DNA of 64,000 nucleotides from the NCBI RefSeq assembly GCF_002814095.1, contig NZ_CP021913.1:2638001-2702000 (forward strand), given 5' to 3'. Position numbers and translations under genes: made by a program. This document shows positions 16,240 through 31,013 of the stretch, piece after piece; position 1 is the first letter of the stretch, and the number at the start of each line of letters is the position of its first letter. This DNA is from Sagittula sp. P11 (GTDB lineage Bacteria; Pseudomonadota; Alphaproteobacteria; Rhodobacterales; Rhodobacteraceae). Under the pieces are notes generated by a model, which was not told the origin of the DNA, made no database searches, and saw nothing but the letters and a program-made list of their open reading frames with translations.

Positions 16240-17406
16240 ATGGACATTTCCGACCGCGAGGCAGAGCCGCATTTCAGCCAGCCAATCCGCCAGGTGATCC
16301 TCATGCTGGCCGCACTCGGCTTGTCTGGCGTGGGCGCCGTCCTTGCCGCGCCGAGCGTGCTGCCGGTCTTCGAGTCGAACCCCTACCTGAACGGCTTCAT
16401 CCTGATCGTCTTTGTCGTGGGTGTCTTCGCCTGCTTCTGGCAGGTCTGGAGCCTGATGGTCTCTGTCCGCTGGATCGAGGAATTCACCGCCTCCGGCACC
16501 ACGGAAAGCCGTCCGCCGACCCTGCTGGCGCCGCTGGCCGCGCTGCTGGGCGGACGCCGCGACCGGCGGATGCAGATCAACACCACCTCGACACGGTCGA
16601 TCCTCGACTCCGTCGCCACACGGATCGACGAACTGCGGGAGATCACCCGCTACATCGTCTCCCTGCTGATCTTCCTGGGCCTGCTTGGCACCTTCTACGG
16701 CCTGGCCACCACCGTTCCTGCGCTGGTCGATACCATCCGCAGCCTCGCCCCTCAGGAAGGGGAGGAGGGCGTCGCCGTCTTCTCTCGCCTGATGAGCGGC
16801 CTTGAATCGCAGCTGGGCGGCATGGGCGTGGCCTTTGCCTCCTCGCTTCTGGGCCTGGCCTGTTCGCTGATCGTGGGCCTGCTCGAACTCTTCGCCGGCC
16901 ACGGTCAGAACCGCTTCTACCGCGAGCTGGAGGAATGGCTCTCCTCCATCACCAAACTTGGCTTCTCGTCCGACACCGAAGGCCCGGACCTTGGCGCCGC
17001 CGGGATCGTGCTGGACCGCATGGCCGAACAGATGGGCCAGTTGCAGGACCTCTTTGCGGAGTCCGAGCTGGGCCGGTCGGAGGTCGACACCCGGCTGTCG
17101 CAACTGGCGGATTCCATCGAACGCCTGACCGAACGGATCGAGGCGACAGCCCCCTCGGCCACCTCCCTCGCGCGTATCGCGGAAGGGCAGGAACTGCTGG
17201 CCGAGGCGATACGCGCAAAGGAAAGCAGCGAAGGTCTGGATGCCGAAAGCCGGATGCGGCTGCGGTCGATCGACGTGCAGATGCTGCGCATCCTCGAAGA
17301 AATCAGCGCCGGACGGCAGGAAAGCATGGCCGAACTGCGCACCGACATTGCGGCGCTCGGCCGTGCCATGGGAACATCGCGCAACACCCGGCCCCGGGGG
17401 GAATAG
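16240..17406 (+). CDS. MotA/TolQ/ExbB-family proton-channel protein
   Basis: This 388-residue membrane protein has helices near residues 15-40, 50-75, 145-170 and 195-220. The last two carry the family motifs LGLLGTFYGL and GVAFASSLLGLA. A cytosolic, partly coiled-coil tail fills residues 235-388. The ATG at 16240 lies about 10 bp after AAGGTG; an in-frame GTG at 16225 is an alternative. Relatives form pentamers around a pair of MotB/TolR-like proteins and convert proton flux into force. The next gene supplies such a partner. It resembles ZorA-like sequences in the channel motifs, but no ZorC, ZorD or ZorE is present, so defence is not claimed. Confidence 0.85.
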   Translation: MDISDREAEPHFSQPIRQVILMLAALGLSGVGAVLAAPSVLPVFESNPYLNGFILIVFVVGVFACFWQVWSLMVSVRWIEEFTASGTTESRPPTLLAPLAALLGGRRDRRMQINTTSTRSILDSVATRIDELREITRYIVSLLIFLGLLGTFYGLATTVPALVDTIRSLAPQEGEEGVAVFSRLMSGLESQLGGMGVAFASSLLGLACSLIVGLLELFAGHGQNRFYRELEEWLSSITKLGFSSDTEGPDLGAAGIVLDRMAEQMGQLQDLFAESELGRSEVDTRLSQLADSIERLTERIEATAPSATSLARIAEGQELLAEAIRAKESSEGLDAESRMRLRSIDVQMLRILEEISAGRQESMAELRTDIAALGRAMGTSRNTRPRGE

Positions 17407-17438
17407 CCATGTCCCCGGCCCCTAGCAGGAGCGGATAG

Positions 17439-20195
17439 ATGTCGCTGTCACGACGGACAGGCGCACGCTTTCAGGCGAACATCTGGCCCGGTTTCGTGGA
17501 TGCCATGACCGGGCTCCTGCTGGTGCTGACCTTCGTCCTGTCGATCTTCATGGTCATCCAGTTCGTGCTGAACGAAACGATCAGCGGACAGGAAAGCGAA
17601 CTCGACAACCTTTCCACCGAACTCTCCGCGCTGGCGCAGGCGCTCGGCGTCGCAGAACGCAGGAATGCCGAACTGACCAGCAACCTCGGGGACCTCGAGG
17701 CGACGCTGTCCAGCCGCGACACCCAGCTCGACGAGGCCCAGAGCATCATCAACGCGCTGACCGCAACGCGCGACCGTCAGGCGGAGCAGCTTGAGACCGC
17801 CTCCAGCCGTATTTCCGATTTCGAGGCGCAAGTCGCCGCGCTGATCCTCGAACGCGACAGCGCCCAGTCGCGCGTGATCGACCTGACCCAGGCGCGCGAT
17901 GACCTGACGGCCGAGCGCAACGCCCTGACCGCCGCCCGCGATGCGCTGGTGGAGGAGCGGGATGCCCTGACGGCTGAACGGGACGCGCTGTCGGGCGAAC
18001 GCGACGAACTGTCCGCTGCGCTTGGCTCCGCGCGCACGCAACTGGATGCCCAGCAGGAGGCCGCGGCCCTCGCCGCCCGCCGCCGCGAGGCACTCGAAGC
18101 GCTGATTGCCGACCTTCGGGCGAGGAATACCGAGGCAGAAGCCAAGGTGGGCAGTCTGACGGCGCAGGTCGGCGACCTTGAGCAGGCGCTGACGGAGGAA
18201 GAGGCCGAGAGACTGGCGGAGGCAGAGGCCGCCAAGGCCCTGCGCGCCCGGCTCGAGAACGCCGATGCAGAGCTGACCTCGATGACGCTGGCGCTGGAAA
18301 AGGCGCGGTCCGAGGCGGAAGAGACCCTGACCCTGCTGGCTGCCGCCCGTTCGGCAGAGGCCGACCTGAACGCCCGCCTTGCCGCCGCGCTGCTGGATGG
18401 CGAGGAATCGGCAAGCGCGCTTCAGACCCGGATCGAAGAGCTGGAGGCCCGGCTGGACGACGCCCGCAGCGCCGGAGAACAGACCGACGAGCGGCTGGCC
18501 CGGCTGCGCGACGACCTGATCTCGGAACAGGAGGCCCGCCGCGCGGCAGAGGAGAGCCTTGCCGAGGAACAGCGCCGCCGCAACGAGACGGAGCGCGACC
18601 TGGCCGGGCTGCAGGCCGATGCCGACACGCGCGCGACGCAGATGTCGGACCTGTCCGCGAAACTCGCTGCGGCGCTGGCCCGGCTTTCCGAAGCGGAAGC
18701 GCGGGAGGCCGAGATCGCCACGCTGCGCGACCGCAACGCGGCGCTTGTGTCCCAGCTGTCGGCCGCACAGGGGGCCGCCGCTGACCGTGCCGCCGAACGC
18801 GACGCGGCAGAGGCGCAGCGCGCCGAACTGGACCGCAGTCTTGAAGAGGTCCGGCGCGAGCTTGTGGCCGCGCATGACGACCTTGAACGCCTGCGGGCAG
18901 AGGCCGAGGGGCTGAACGCCCGCATCGCGGCCATGCAGTCGCAGGATACGACGCAGACGTCGCGGATCGAGGATCTGCGCGGGCGGGTCGCCCAGACGCA
19001 GGCACAACTGGACGCCGCGCTGCAACGCGTCGAAGACCGCGGAAGGCGGATCGAAGGGCTGGAAGCTGAGAACCGCAGCCTCGTCTCGCGCCTGGCGGAA
19101 GTCGGCGGCACGGCCGAGGAACGCGACGCGGAGGTCGAGTCGCTGCGCGCTAGCCGCACCCGGCTGGAGAACGATCTGCAGGTGGCGTTGGCGCGTGCCG
19201 AAGCGCGCGATCTGGAGATTTCCGAACTGCGCCAGTTGCTGGCAGAGGCCGAGGCCCGCGCCGCCCAGCAGGGTGACGATGCCCGCTCGCTCGAGGAAAA
19301 GCTGGCGGCGGCGCTTGCCGAACGGATTACGGCCCAGACCACCGCCGAGGATACCCGGGATCGCCTTGCCGCCGCGCTGGCCCGCCAACGCGAGGCTGAA
19401 CAGGCGCTTGATACGCAGCTCGACGAGGCAGAGGAACGTCAGTTGCTGCTCAGCCAGGCCCGGGACGAACTGGCACAGACCCGCGAGCGCGCCAGCCAGT
19501 CGCAACTGAAGGTCGAGGCGCTGAACCGCAACGTCGCCGAGCTGCGCAAGCAACTGGGCGAACTGCAGGCGCTGCTGGATGATGCGAAGGCACGCGACGC
19601 GGCCTCGGAGGTACAGCTGCAGAACCTCGGGTCCGAGCTGAACGCGGCTCTGGCCCGTGTCGCGCAGGAAGAACGCCGGCGGCGGGTCCTGGAAGAGGAA
19701 GAGCGCAAACGGCTGGAGGCCGAGAAGAAGGATCTGGAGGCCTACCGCTCCGAGTTCTTCGGGCGCCTCCGCCAGGTCGTGGCTGACCGGGACGACATCC
19801 GAATCGAAGGCGACCGCTTCGTGTTCTCTTCGGAGGTTCTGTTCGAGCAGGGCTCTGCCGACCTGTCCCCGTTGGGCCGCCGCGAGATCGCCAAGGTGTC
19901 GAACATCCTGCGTACACTGGCGCGGGACATCCCCGAGGAGATCGACTGGATCATCCGGGTCGACGGCCACACCGACAACGTGCCTGTGCGCGGCAGCGCC
20001 GAGTTCGAGGACAACTGGGACCTGAGCCAGGCCCGTGCGCGCGCCGTGGTGAAGGACATGATCGACAACTACGGCATCCCGCCCAACCGCCTTGCCGCGA
20101 ACGGGTTCGGGGAATACCAGCCGGTCAATCCCGCGGACACTGCCGAAGCCCGCGCACAGAACCGCCGGATCGAACTGAAACTGACCGAGAAGTAA
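17439..20195 (+). CDS. Giant coiled-coil OmpA/MotB-like peptidoglycan-binding protein
   Basis: A 918-residue protein. Residues 15-44 form one membrane helix (WPGFVDAMTGLLLVLTF) with Asp21 at the position of the proton-accepting Asp of MotB. Residues about 45-770 are almost continuous coiled coil rich in Ala, Glu, Arg and Leu. Residues about 785-918 are an OmpA domain with DGHTDN (843-847), DLSQARA and NRRIEL, giving the peptidoglycan-binding Asp861 and Arg909. An AGGAGCGG site precedes the ATG. It follows the channel gene after 32 bp. MotB and TolR homologues are 140-350 residues, so the coiled coil is a large insertion. It probably tethers a proton-driven complex to the wall. Confidence 0.88.
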   Translation: MSLSRRTGARFQANIWPGFVDAMTGLLLVLTFVLSIFMVIQFVLNETISGQESELDNLSTELSALAQALGVAERRNAELTSNLGDLEATLSSRDTQLDEAQSIINALTATRDRQAEQLETASSRISDFEAQVAALILERDSAQSRVIDLTQARDDLTAERNALTAARDALVEERDALTAERDALSGERDELSAALGSARTQLDAQQEAAALAARRREALEALIADLRARNTEAEAKVGSLTAQVGDLEQALTEEEAERLAEAEAAKALRARLENADAELTSMTLALEKARSEAEETLTLLAAARSAEADLNARLAAALLDGEESASALQTRIEELEARLDDARSAGEQTDERLARLRDDLISEQEARRAAEESLAEEQRRRNETERDLAGLQADADTRATQMSDLSAKLAAALARLSEAEAREAEIATLRDRNAALVSQLSAAQGAAADRAAERDAAEAQRAELDRSLEEVRRELVAAHDDLERLRAEAEGLNARIAAMQSQDTTQTSRIEDLRGRVAQTQAQLDAALQRVEDRGRRIEGLEAENRSLVSRLAEVGGTAEERDAEVESLRASRTRLENDLQVALARAEARDLEISELRQLLAEAEARAAQQGDDARSLEEKLAAALAERITAQTTAEDTRDRLAAALARQREAEQALDTQLDEAEERQLLLSQARDELAQTRERASQSQLKVEALNRNVAELRKQLGELQALLDDAKARDAASEVQLQNLGSELNAALARVAQEERRRRVLEEEERKRLEAEKKDLEAYRSEFFGRLRQVVADRDDIRIEGDRFVFSSEVLFEQGSADLSPLGRREIAKVSNILRTLARDIPEEIDWIIRVDGHTDNVPVRGSAEFEDNWDLSQARARAVVKDMIDNYGIPPNRLAANGFGEYQPVNPADTAEARAQNRRIELKLTEK

Positions 20196-20198
20196 GGC

Positions 20199-21158
20199 TC
20201 AGCGCACCGTCACATGGGCAAAGCGATGGGCGATGACCTTGCCTGCGCGGGTCAGCAGCGCCTCGCCGAGGTATTCGCCCGGCGGCCAGCCTTCGGGCGG
20301 GGCCTGTTTGCCGGCAGCGCGCATGATGCTGACCTGGGGCGCCTTCAGCACGCTCTCGCGGCGAAAGATCTCCGTGCCGTCTGGGCCCGTGGCGAAGAGC
20401 GTGAGAAGGTCGCCATGCTCTGGATGACCGGCGTGGGCGTAGACCACCAGAGGTGTGCCGGGTGTGCCTTGGGCCAGCCGGGCGCTGCCGTCGCGCACGG
20501 CGTCGAATTCCGGCACATGGTCGGAAAAGCCCGCCGTGATCAGCCCGGTCGTCGTGTAGGGCAGGTCGACGGCCCAGAGGCTGCCCTCCGCCGCGCCGCA
20601 TGTGCCCGTCGCCTCCGGGCGGAAGGGGTCGATCACGGCGCCCGCGCGCAGGACCTGGAAATGCAGGTGGGGGTGGTTGGTCTGGCCTGACAGGCCGACC
20701 ATGCCCAGGGCTGTGCCGGTCTCGACGCGGGTTCCTGGCTGGACACGCACGGAGCCTTCCCTGAGGTGGCAGTACATCGTCTGCAAGTCGTTGCCATGGT
20801 CCACCAGAACGGCGTTGCCGCAGGCATTCTGGGAGGTCACGCCGCGCATCAGCCGGTCGTCGGCCATGCCGTCGCGGACGCGCAGGACCGTGCCCGGCGC
20901 CGCGGCGCGCACCGTGACACCGCTGTCTATGGCGCCGAAGTCGAGCAGGGCGATATCGGTGCCCTTGTGCCCGTCACGGCTGTTGATGCCGCAGGCGTAG
21001 TCCTGCTGCCGGCCCTGTTCGGGGGCGTTGTCGACGTAGTCCTCGATGAAGCAGGTCGTGCCGATCTCGCAGTCGAGCGGCAGGGCGAACTGCGTCTCGG
21101 CGACTGAGGTCTGGGCGAAGGCGTGGCAGGCGAGGAAGATCAGGGAAAACAGGCGCAT
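20199..21158 (-). CDS. Secreted M23-family metallopeptidase
   Basis: The 319-residue precursor starts MRLFSLIFLACHAFAQTSVAE, a Sec signal peptide. The LytM/M23 core shows HKGTD (Zn-binding His and Asp) and HPHLHFQ (HxH). A C-terminal beta domain of about 110 residues follows. Such enzymes cut peptidoglycan cross-links in the periplasm or act as amidase activators if metal ligands are lost; here the ligands are intact. It converges with the coiled-coil OmpA gene, only 3 bp between stops, and both products act on the cell wall. Confidence 0.9.
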   Translation of the reverse strand: MRLFSLIFLACHAFAQTSVAETQFALPLDCEIGTTCFIEDYVDNAPEQGRQQDYACGINSRDGHKGTDIALLDFGAIDSGVTVRAAAPGTVLRVRDGMADDRLMRGVTSQNACGNAVLVDHGNDLQTMYCHLREGSVRVQPGTRVETGTALGMVGLSGQTNHPHLHFQVLRAGAVIDPFRPEATGTCGAAEGSLWAVDLPYTTTGLITAGFSDHVPEFDAVRDGSARLAQGTPGTPLVVYAHAGHPEHGDLLTLFATGPDGTEIFRRESVLKAPQVSIMRAAGKQAPPEGWPPGEYLGEALLTRAGKVIAHRFAHVTVR

Positions 21159-21246
21159 GTCGGTCCGGGCGGCGGGTCGGGCGCTCGTCGCCTTCGGCAA
21201 CATCGCCCCGCCCGCCGTCCCGTAAGGCCGCTTGGCAGGCGCATGT

Positions 21247-21274
21247 GAAAAGGGCGCCCGAAGGCGCCCTCTTT
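21247..21274 (-). terminator. Rho-independent terminator of clpA
   Basis: AGGGCGCC at 21251-21258 and GGCGCCCT at 21263-21270 form an 8-bp stem with tetraloop. Read on the minus strand the stem is followed by a short T-run (TTTTC). It starts 9 bp beyond the clpA stop. Confidence 0.85.
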
Positions 21275-21278
21275 GCGA

Positions 21279-23609
<2,331 letters not shown>

Positions 23610-23668
23610 TTGGTGCTCCTCTTGTCTGCGCTGTCCGTACTCGGGTCCAGCATTGCCCCGTTAAGTTA

Positions 23669-23697
23669 AAGTTTGGTCGATTAGTGACTGTCTTCAA
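23669..23697 (-). promoter_or_regulatory. clpA: Candidate clpA promoter
   Basis: On the minus strand TTGAAG (23697-23692) and AAACTT (23674-23669) are 17 bp apart, within an A/T-rich island 60 bp before the GTG. The -35 overlaps CTTGAA, which also resembles an RpoH -35 element, reasonable for a Clp gene. Weak evidence. Confidence 0.3.
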
Positions 23698-23803
23698 GTT
23701 TTTTCTTTTCACGCATCTGTCACATGGCACGCTTGACAACAGGTCTGCCGAACCCTTCATCGTCGCGAACCCGGTTAACGGGTGTGGGTCCGCGAAAATC
23801 GCG

Positions 23804-24565
23804 TCAGAACTTGTCCTTGCGTGCGCGGATCTCGGTGAAGACCTCCAGGTCGGAGGCGTCCTCCATGCCGAGTGCCTTCTTGACCGACGCCTGGCCGGCC
23901 CGCAGGAACGGGTTTGTCTGGAGTTCAACATAAAGCGGCACCTGAGCGGTTGGCTGTCCCCGACCGCGGGCCACGGTGATCATCTGTGCTCGTGATATAA
24001 GTCCCGGGTTGTCCGGTTCAATGGTCTTGGCGAAGGCGGCGTTGCTCTCGCCGTACTCGTGGCCGGAACAGACGATGGTCTGCGGGTCGAGCGCGGCAAG
24101 CGTCGAGAGACTGTCCCACATCATCTCGGGCGTGCCTTCGAAGATCCGTCCGCAGCCCATGACCATGAGGCTGTCGGCGCTGAACAGGCACTTTGCCTCC
24201 GGGTAGTGGTAGGCCACGTGTCCCAGCGTATGGCCGGGAACCGGGATCACCTCGCACAGTCCGTCGTCGGTGCCGCCGGAAAACCCCGGTTCCAGCGCCA
24301 TGTCGAGCTCGGGGAGCTTGTCCTTTTCTGCCGCGGGGCCCATGACCTTGCAGCCGTATTTCTCGCGCAACTCGTCCACGCCGCCGACATGGTCGTGGTG
24401 GTGGTGCGTGATCATGATGACGTCGGGCTTCCAGCCGCGATGCTCCAGGACATTGATCAGCGGCTTGGCTTCGGGCGCGTCGATCAGCGCGATCCCGTCC
24501 GGACCCTTGACGATGTAGGCGTAATTGTCCTTCAGGCAGGGGACGGTCACAATGTCCAGTGGCAT
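23804..24565 (-). CDS. gloB: Hydroxyacylglutathione hydrolase (glyoxalase II)
   Basis: The 253-residue enzyme hydrolyses S-lactoylglutathione to lactate and glutathione, the second step of methylglyoxal detoxification. It has the metallo-beta-lactamase motif THHHHDHVGG, PGHTLGHVAY, and the C-terminal HAGH domain. The ATG at 24565 (MPLDIVTVP) fits homologues; an upstream in-frame ATG at 24640 would overlap the divergent gene. Cytosolic. No gloA nearby. Confidence 0.95.
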   Translation of the reverse strand: MPLDIVTVPCLKDNYAYIVKGPDGIALIDAPEAKPLINVLEHRGWKPDVIMITHHHHDHVGGVDELREKYGCKVMGPAAEKDKLPELDMALEPGFSGGTDDGLCEVIPVPGHTLGHVAYHYPEAKCLFSADSLMVMGCGRIFEGTPEMMWDSLSTLAALDPQTIVCSGHEYGESNAAFAKTIEPDNPGLISRAQMITVARGRGQPTAQVPLYVELQTNPFLRAGQASVKKALGMEDASDLEVFTEIRARKDKF

Positions 24566-24638
24566 GGCGTTTCCTTGAATGCTTTGTAAGATGCCCTCAG
24601 AGTGACCTATCCGGCCCGACTTCTCAACTGGAGACACC

Positions 24639-25391
24639 ATGCACCTGGACGTGCAGGCGTTGCGCGATTTCTACTACCGAAGTGCGCTGGGGCGCGCGGC
24701 GCAGAAGATCCTGCGGGCGGAAGTGCTGCGTGGCTGGTCCCCCGAGGACGTGCACGGCCAGACGGTCGCGGGCTACGGTTTTGCCGTGCCGATGCTGCGC
24801 CCCTACCTGAAGGAGGCGCGCCGGGTCGTGGCCCTGATGCCCGCACCACAGGGCGTGATGCCCTGGCCTGCCGGTCTGCCCAACGTGTCTGTGCTGTCGG
24901 AAGAGGTGTCCTGGCCGCTGGAGACGGGGCATGTGGACCGCCTGATCCTGATGCACGGGCTAGAGACATCGGAACGGCCGTCCGACCTGCTGGACGAGGC
25001 GTACCGCGTGCTCGGCCCCGGCGGACGCGCCCTGTTCATCCTGCCCAACCGCTCCGGTCTCTGGGCGCGGGCGGACTGGACGCCGTTCGGTTACGGGCGG
25101 CCCTATTCCATCGGCCAGCTCGAAACGCAGCTCAAGCGGCACGACTTCGTTCCCGAGCGGCATGTCTCCGTGCTGTACCAGCCGCCGTCGGCGCGCCGCT
25201 TCTGGATGAAGACCGGCCCGTTCTGGGAGCGGCTGGGGAGGCTGATCCCGTTCACCGCCGGGGGCGTCATGATCGTCGAAGCCTCCAAGCGGCACCCGCC
25301 GACGCGCGCCGGACTTGGGCAGAAGAAGCGGGTGCCGAACCCGCTGGAGGTCCTTTCGCCGAAGCCGGGCAAGGTCGCCGGGCCGGTCTGA
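24639..25391 (+). CDS. SAM-dependent methyltransferase (Methyltransf_11-like)
   Basis: The 250-residue protein is divergent from gloB with 73 bp between starts. The SAM-domain core is recognisable by [12 protein letters not shown] and [24 protein letters not shown], typical of class I methyltransferases acting on small molecules or lipids. The usual glycine-rich motif I is weak ([17 protein letters not shown]). The C-terminus is basic and proline-rich. The gloB-methyltransferase divergent pair recurs in Rhodobacterales as I recall. Substrate unknown. Confidence 0.8.
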   Translation: MHLDVQALRDFYYRSALGRAAQKILRAEVLRGWSPEDVHGQTVAGYGFAVPMLRPYLKEARRVVALMPAPQGVMPWPAGLPNVSVLSEEVSWPLETGHVDRLILMHGLETSERPSDLLDEAYRVLGPGGRALFILPNRSGLWARADWTPFGYGRPYSIGQLETQLKRHDFVPERHVSVLYQPPSARRFWMKTGPFWERLGRLIPFTAGGVMIVEASKRHPPTRAGLGQKKRVPNPLEVLSPKPGKVAGPV

Positions 25392-25614
25392 GGTTTGAGT
25401 GTCCTGACCGGGGAAAGGGCGGTCGGGCCGGGGTGGGCTGTGCTCGACAGGAGCGGCGTCAGATACCGGAAAGTCTCATGATCGGGTGTGCGTGATACCC
25501 AAAACGCATTCGGCGTGCGACTGATTGCGTAAACATCGGTCACCGAGAAACAGGGTTCGCAACGGCACCTGTCCCGTGCCAAGCTGTTGCCAGTGCCGGG
25601 AATCGTCGCCAAAT

Positions 25615-25668
25615 GCACGAAAAAGTGCGCTTTTCCTGCACGAAGTTTGGGCACGAAAGGTCGCACTT
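25615..25668. repeat. GCACGAA direct repeats with an AAGTGCG/CGCACTT inverted pair
   Basis: GCACGAA occurs at 25615, 25638 and 25651 on the plus strand. AAGTGCG at 25623-25629 and CGCACTT at 25662-25668 are inverted copies. The cluster lies about 190 bp before atpH and could be an operator array. Confidence 0.4.
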
Positions 25669-25725
25669 CGGGCAACCGACTGAAAAGTATGGGTTTAGCG
25701 CCCACGTTAAATCTCTCTAAGGATG

Positions 25726-25754
25726 TTGCGAGGTGGGGGAGGCTCTGCTACATC
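25726..25754 (+). promoter_or_regulatory. Candidate promoter of atpHAGDC
   Basis: TTGCGA at 25726-25731 and TACATC at 25749-25754 are separated by 17 bp, 105 bp upstream of the atpH start. A TTGACG at 25773-25778 lacks a good -10 partner. Low confidence. Confidence 0.3.
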
Positions 25755-25859
25755 CGCCGCGATTTACTTGCCTTGACGAAAAATCAGGGTTCCAGGAGCC
25801 TCCGGACGCCCCGCCAGACGGCGGGCGCGTGACGGGGGCCGAAAATCGGAAGGGTGGAC

Positions 25860-26417
25860 GTGTCTGACAGCTCGATTTCCTCCGGCATCGCCGAGCGCTA
25901 TGCCACCGCCGTCTTCGAGATCGTGAAGGAGAACAACAATCTCCCGCGTCTCGAAGAGAACCTCAACGACCTGACCGCTGCGCTGAACGACAGCGCCGAC
26001 CTGCGTGAACTGCTGGTCAATCCGGTATATTCGCGCCAAGAGCAGGAGAATGCGATTTCTGCCGTGGCCGAAGCCATGGGCATGATCCCGGCGATGAAGA
26101 ACGTATTGGGCCTGATGGCCCGGAAACGCCGCCTGTTCGTCGTGCCCGCCATGATCAGGCGCCTGCGCGAGATGATCGCGGAGCACAAAGGCGAAGTCAC
26201 CGCAGAGGTGACCTCTGCCGTGGCGCTGACCGACGAGCAGTCCGCAAACCTCGCCGCCACGCTGAAGGAAAAGGTCGGCAAGGACGTCAAGATCAGTACC
26301 ACCGTGGATGAAAGCCTCATCGGCGGTCTTATCGTCAAGGTGGGCTCGAAGATGATCGACACCTCGATCCGCTCGAAGCTCAACTCCCTCCAGAATGCAA
26401 TGAAAGAGGTCGGATAA
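25860..26417 (+). CDS. atpH: F1F0 ATP synthase subunit delta
   Basis: The 185-residue delta subunit (OSCP homologue) links the F1 head to the peripheral stalk. SSISSGIAERYATAVFEI at the N-terminus and the C-terminal VGSKMIDTSIRSKLNSL are typical. Start is GTG at 25860, 5-6 bases after GGAAGGG; the GTG at 25854 would overlap that site. It is the first gene of atpHAGDC; atpA follows directly after its stop. F0 genes are absent, as usual for alphaproteobacteria. Confidence 0.95.
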   Translation: MSDSSISSGIAERYATAVFEIVKENNNLPRLEENLNDLTAALNDSADLRELLVNPVYSRQEQENAISAVAEAMGMIPAMKNVLGLMARKRRLFVVPAMIRRLREMIAEHKGEVTAEVTSAVALTDEQSANLAATLKEKVGKDVKISTTVDESLIGGLIVKVGSKMIDTSIRSKLNSLQNAMKEVG

Positions 26418-27953
<1,536 letters not shown>

Positions 27954-27965
27954 GAGGATCATCCG

Positions 27966-30288
<2,323 letters not shown>

Positions 30289-30302
30289 ATCGGACCCTGT
30301 CG

Positions 30303-30322
30303 GGGGGCCGCTGCTGGCCCCC
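30303..30322 (+). promoter_or_regulatory. Strong intra-operon hairpin between atpD and atpC
   Basis: GGGGGCC at 30303-30309 and GGCCCCC at 30316-30322 pair perfectly around a six-base loop. It sits between the atpD stop and the atpC ribosome-binding site. No T-run follows, so partial attenuation, RNA processing or 3' end protection is more likely than full termination. Confidence 0.6.
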
Positions 30323-30343
30323 TGATGAGACAAGGAGTTTCAC

Positions 30344-30778
30344 ATGGCAGACACGATGCAATTCGACCTGGTGTCGCCGGAGCGCAAGCTCCTGTCGGCA
30401 GAGGTCACCTCGGTGCAGATCCCGGGTGCGGACGGCGACATGACCGCCATGCCGAACCACGCGCCGACCATCACGACGCTGCGTCCGGGCCTCCTGACGG
30501 TGGAAACCACCGGCGGCACTGAAGTCTTCGTCGTGACCGGCGGTTTCGCCGAGATCGGTGAAAGCGTGTCGGTTCTGGCGGAGAAGGCTCTGCCGAAGGC
30601 CGACATGGATCAGGCGACCTACGAGGCGCTGGTGAAGGAGGCCCACGAGGCCTACCAGCAGACCAAGGAAGCCTACAAGAACGAGCCGGGCCCGGTCGAC
30701 GAGGCAGCCAAGCTGCTGCAGGACATGGTGGCCGTTGGCGGTCACATCGGGCTCGACCCGCTGCAGCCGTCGCTCTGA
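30344..30778 (+). CDS. atpC: F1F0 ATP synthase subunit epsilon
   Basis: The 144-residue epsilon subunit has the N-terminal beta sandwich ([35 protein letters not shown]) and a C-terminal helical hairpin that can inhibit the enzyme. An AAGGAG site precedes the ATG. It is last in the operon and is followed by a strong terminator. Confidence 0.97.
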   Translation: MADTMQFDLVSPERKLLSAEVTSVQIPGADGDMTAMPNHAPTITTLRPGLLTVETTGGTEVFVVTGGFAEIGESVSVLAEKALPKADMDQATYEALVKEAHEAYQQTKEAYKNEPGPVDEAAKLLQDMVAVGGHIGLDPLQPSL

Positions 30779-30812
30779 CGCCGACCTTCCAAGGTACGCA
30801 CGACATTCGGAG

Positions 30813-30844
30813 AACCCCGCCTGCTCAGGCGGGGTTTTTCTTTT
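30813..30844 (+). terminator. Rho-independent terminator of the atp operon
   Basis: AACCCCGCC at 30813-30821 pairs with GGCGGGGTT at 30828-30836, loop TGCTCA, followed by TTTCTTTT. A textbook terminator 35 bp after atpC. Confidence 0.95.
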
Positions 30845-31013
30845 CCCGCGTTACGCCGGTGTCGGGTAGGGTTGGACAAAGGGGGCGGCGTGCGGGGCAG
30901 GGCGCCACTTTGCCGGTCGTTCCACAAGCCGCTGAAACCCCCGCCACACGGATTGAACACGGCGCCTTCTGCGCCTACCTTCCGCCGCGTATCGTTTCCT
31001 GCCGGGCCTCGTC

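Larger units (their letters stand above)
25392..25859. other. Intergenic region upstream of the F1 ATP synthase operon
   Basis: About 470 bp with no convincing gene. It holds a possible hairpin just after the methyltransferase stop, a cluster of GCACGAA repeats at 25615-25668, an A/T-rich patch at 25700-25720, and a candidate promoter near 25726-25754. The length and structure suggest a regulated leader for atpHAGDC. Confidence 0.6.

Noticed and set aside
17448-19970. Large antisense reading frame opposite the coiled-coil gene
   Set aside because: Long open antisense frames are expected against high-GC, repetitive coiled-coil coding sequence; the plus strand encodes clear MotB-like and OmpA domains.
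16240-20195. Zorya-type anti-phage defence system
   Set aside because: Channel motifs resemble ZorA and a MotB-like partner follows, but the long coiled coil is in the wrong protein, and no ZorC, ZorD or ZorE is adjacent. Neighbours are cell-wall and housekeeping genes.
23733-23757. Plus-strand promoter TTGACA near 23733
   Set aside because: A consensus -35 is present, but the nearest downstream genes are on the minus strand and no plus-strand gene or RNA follows; likely chance.
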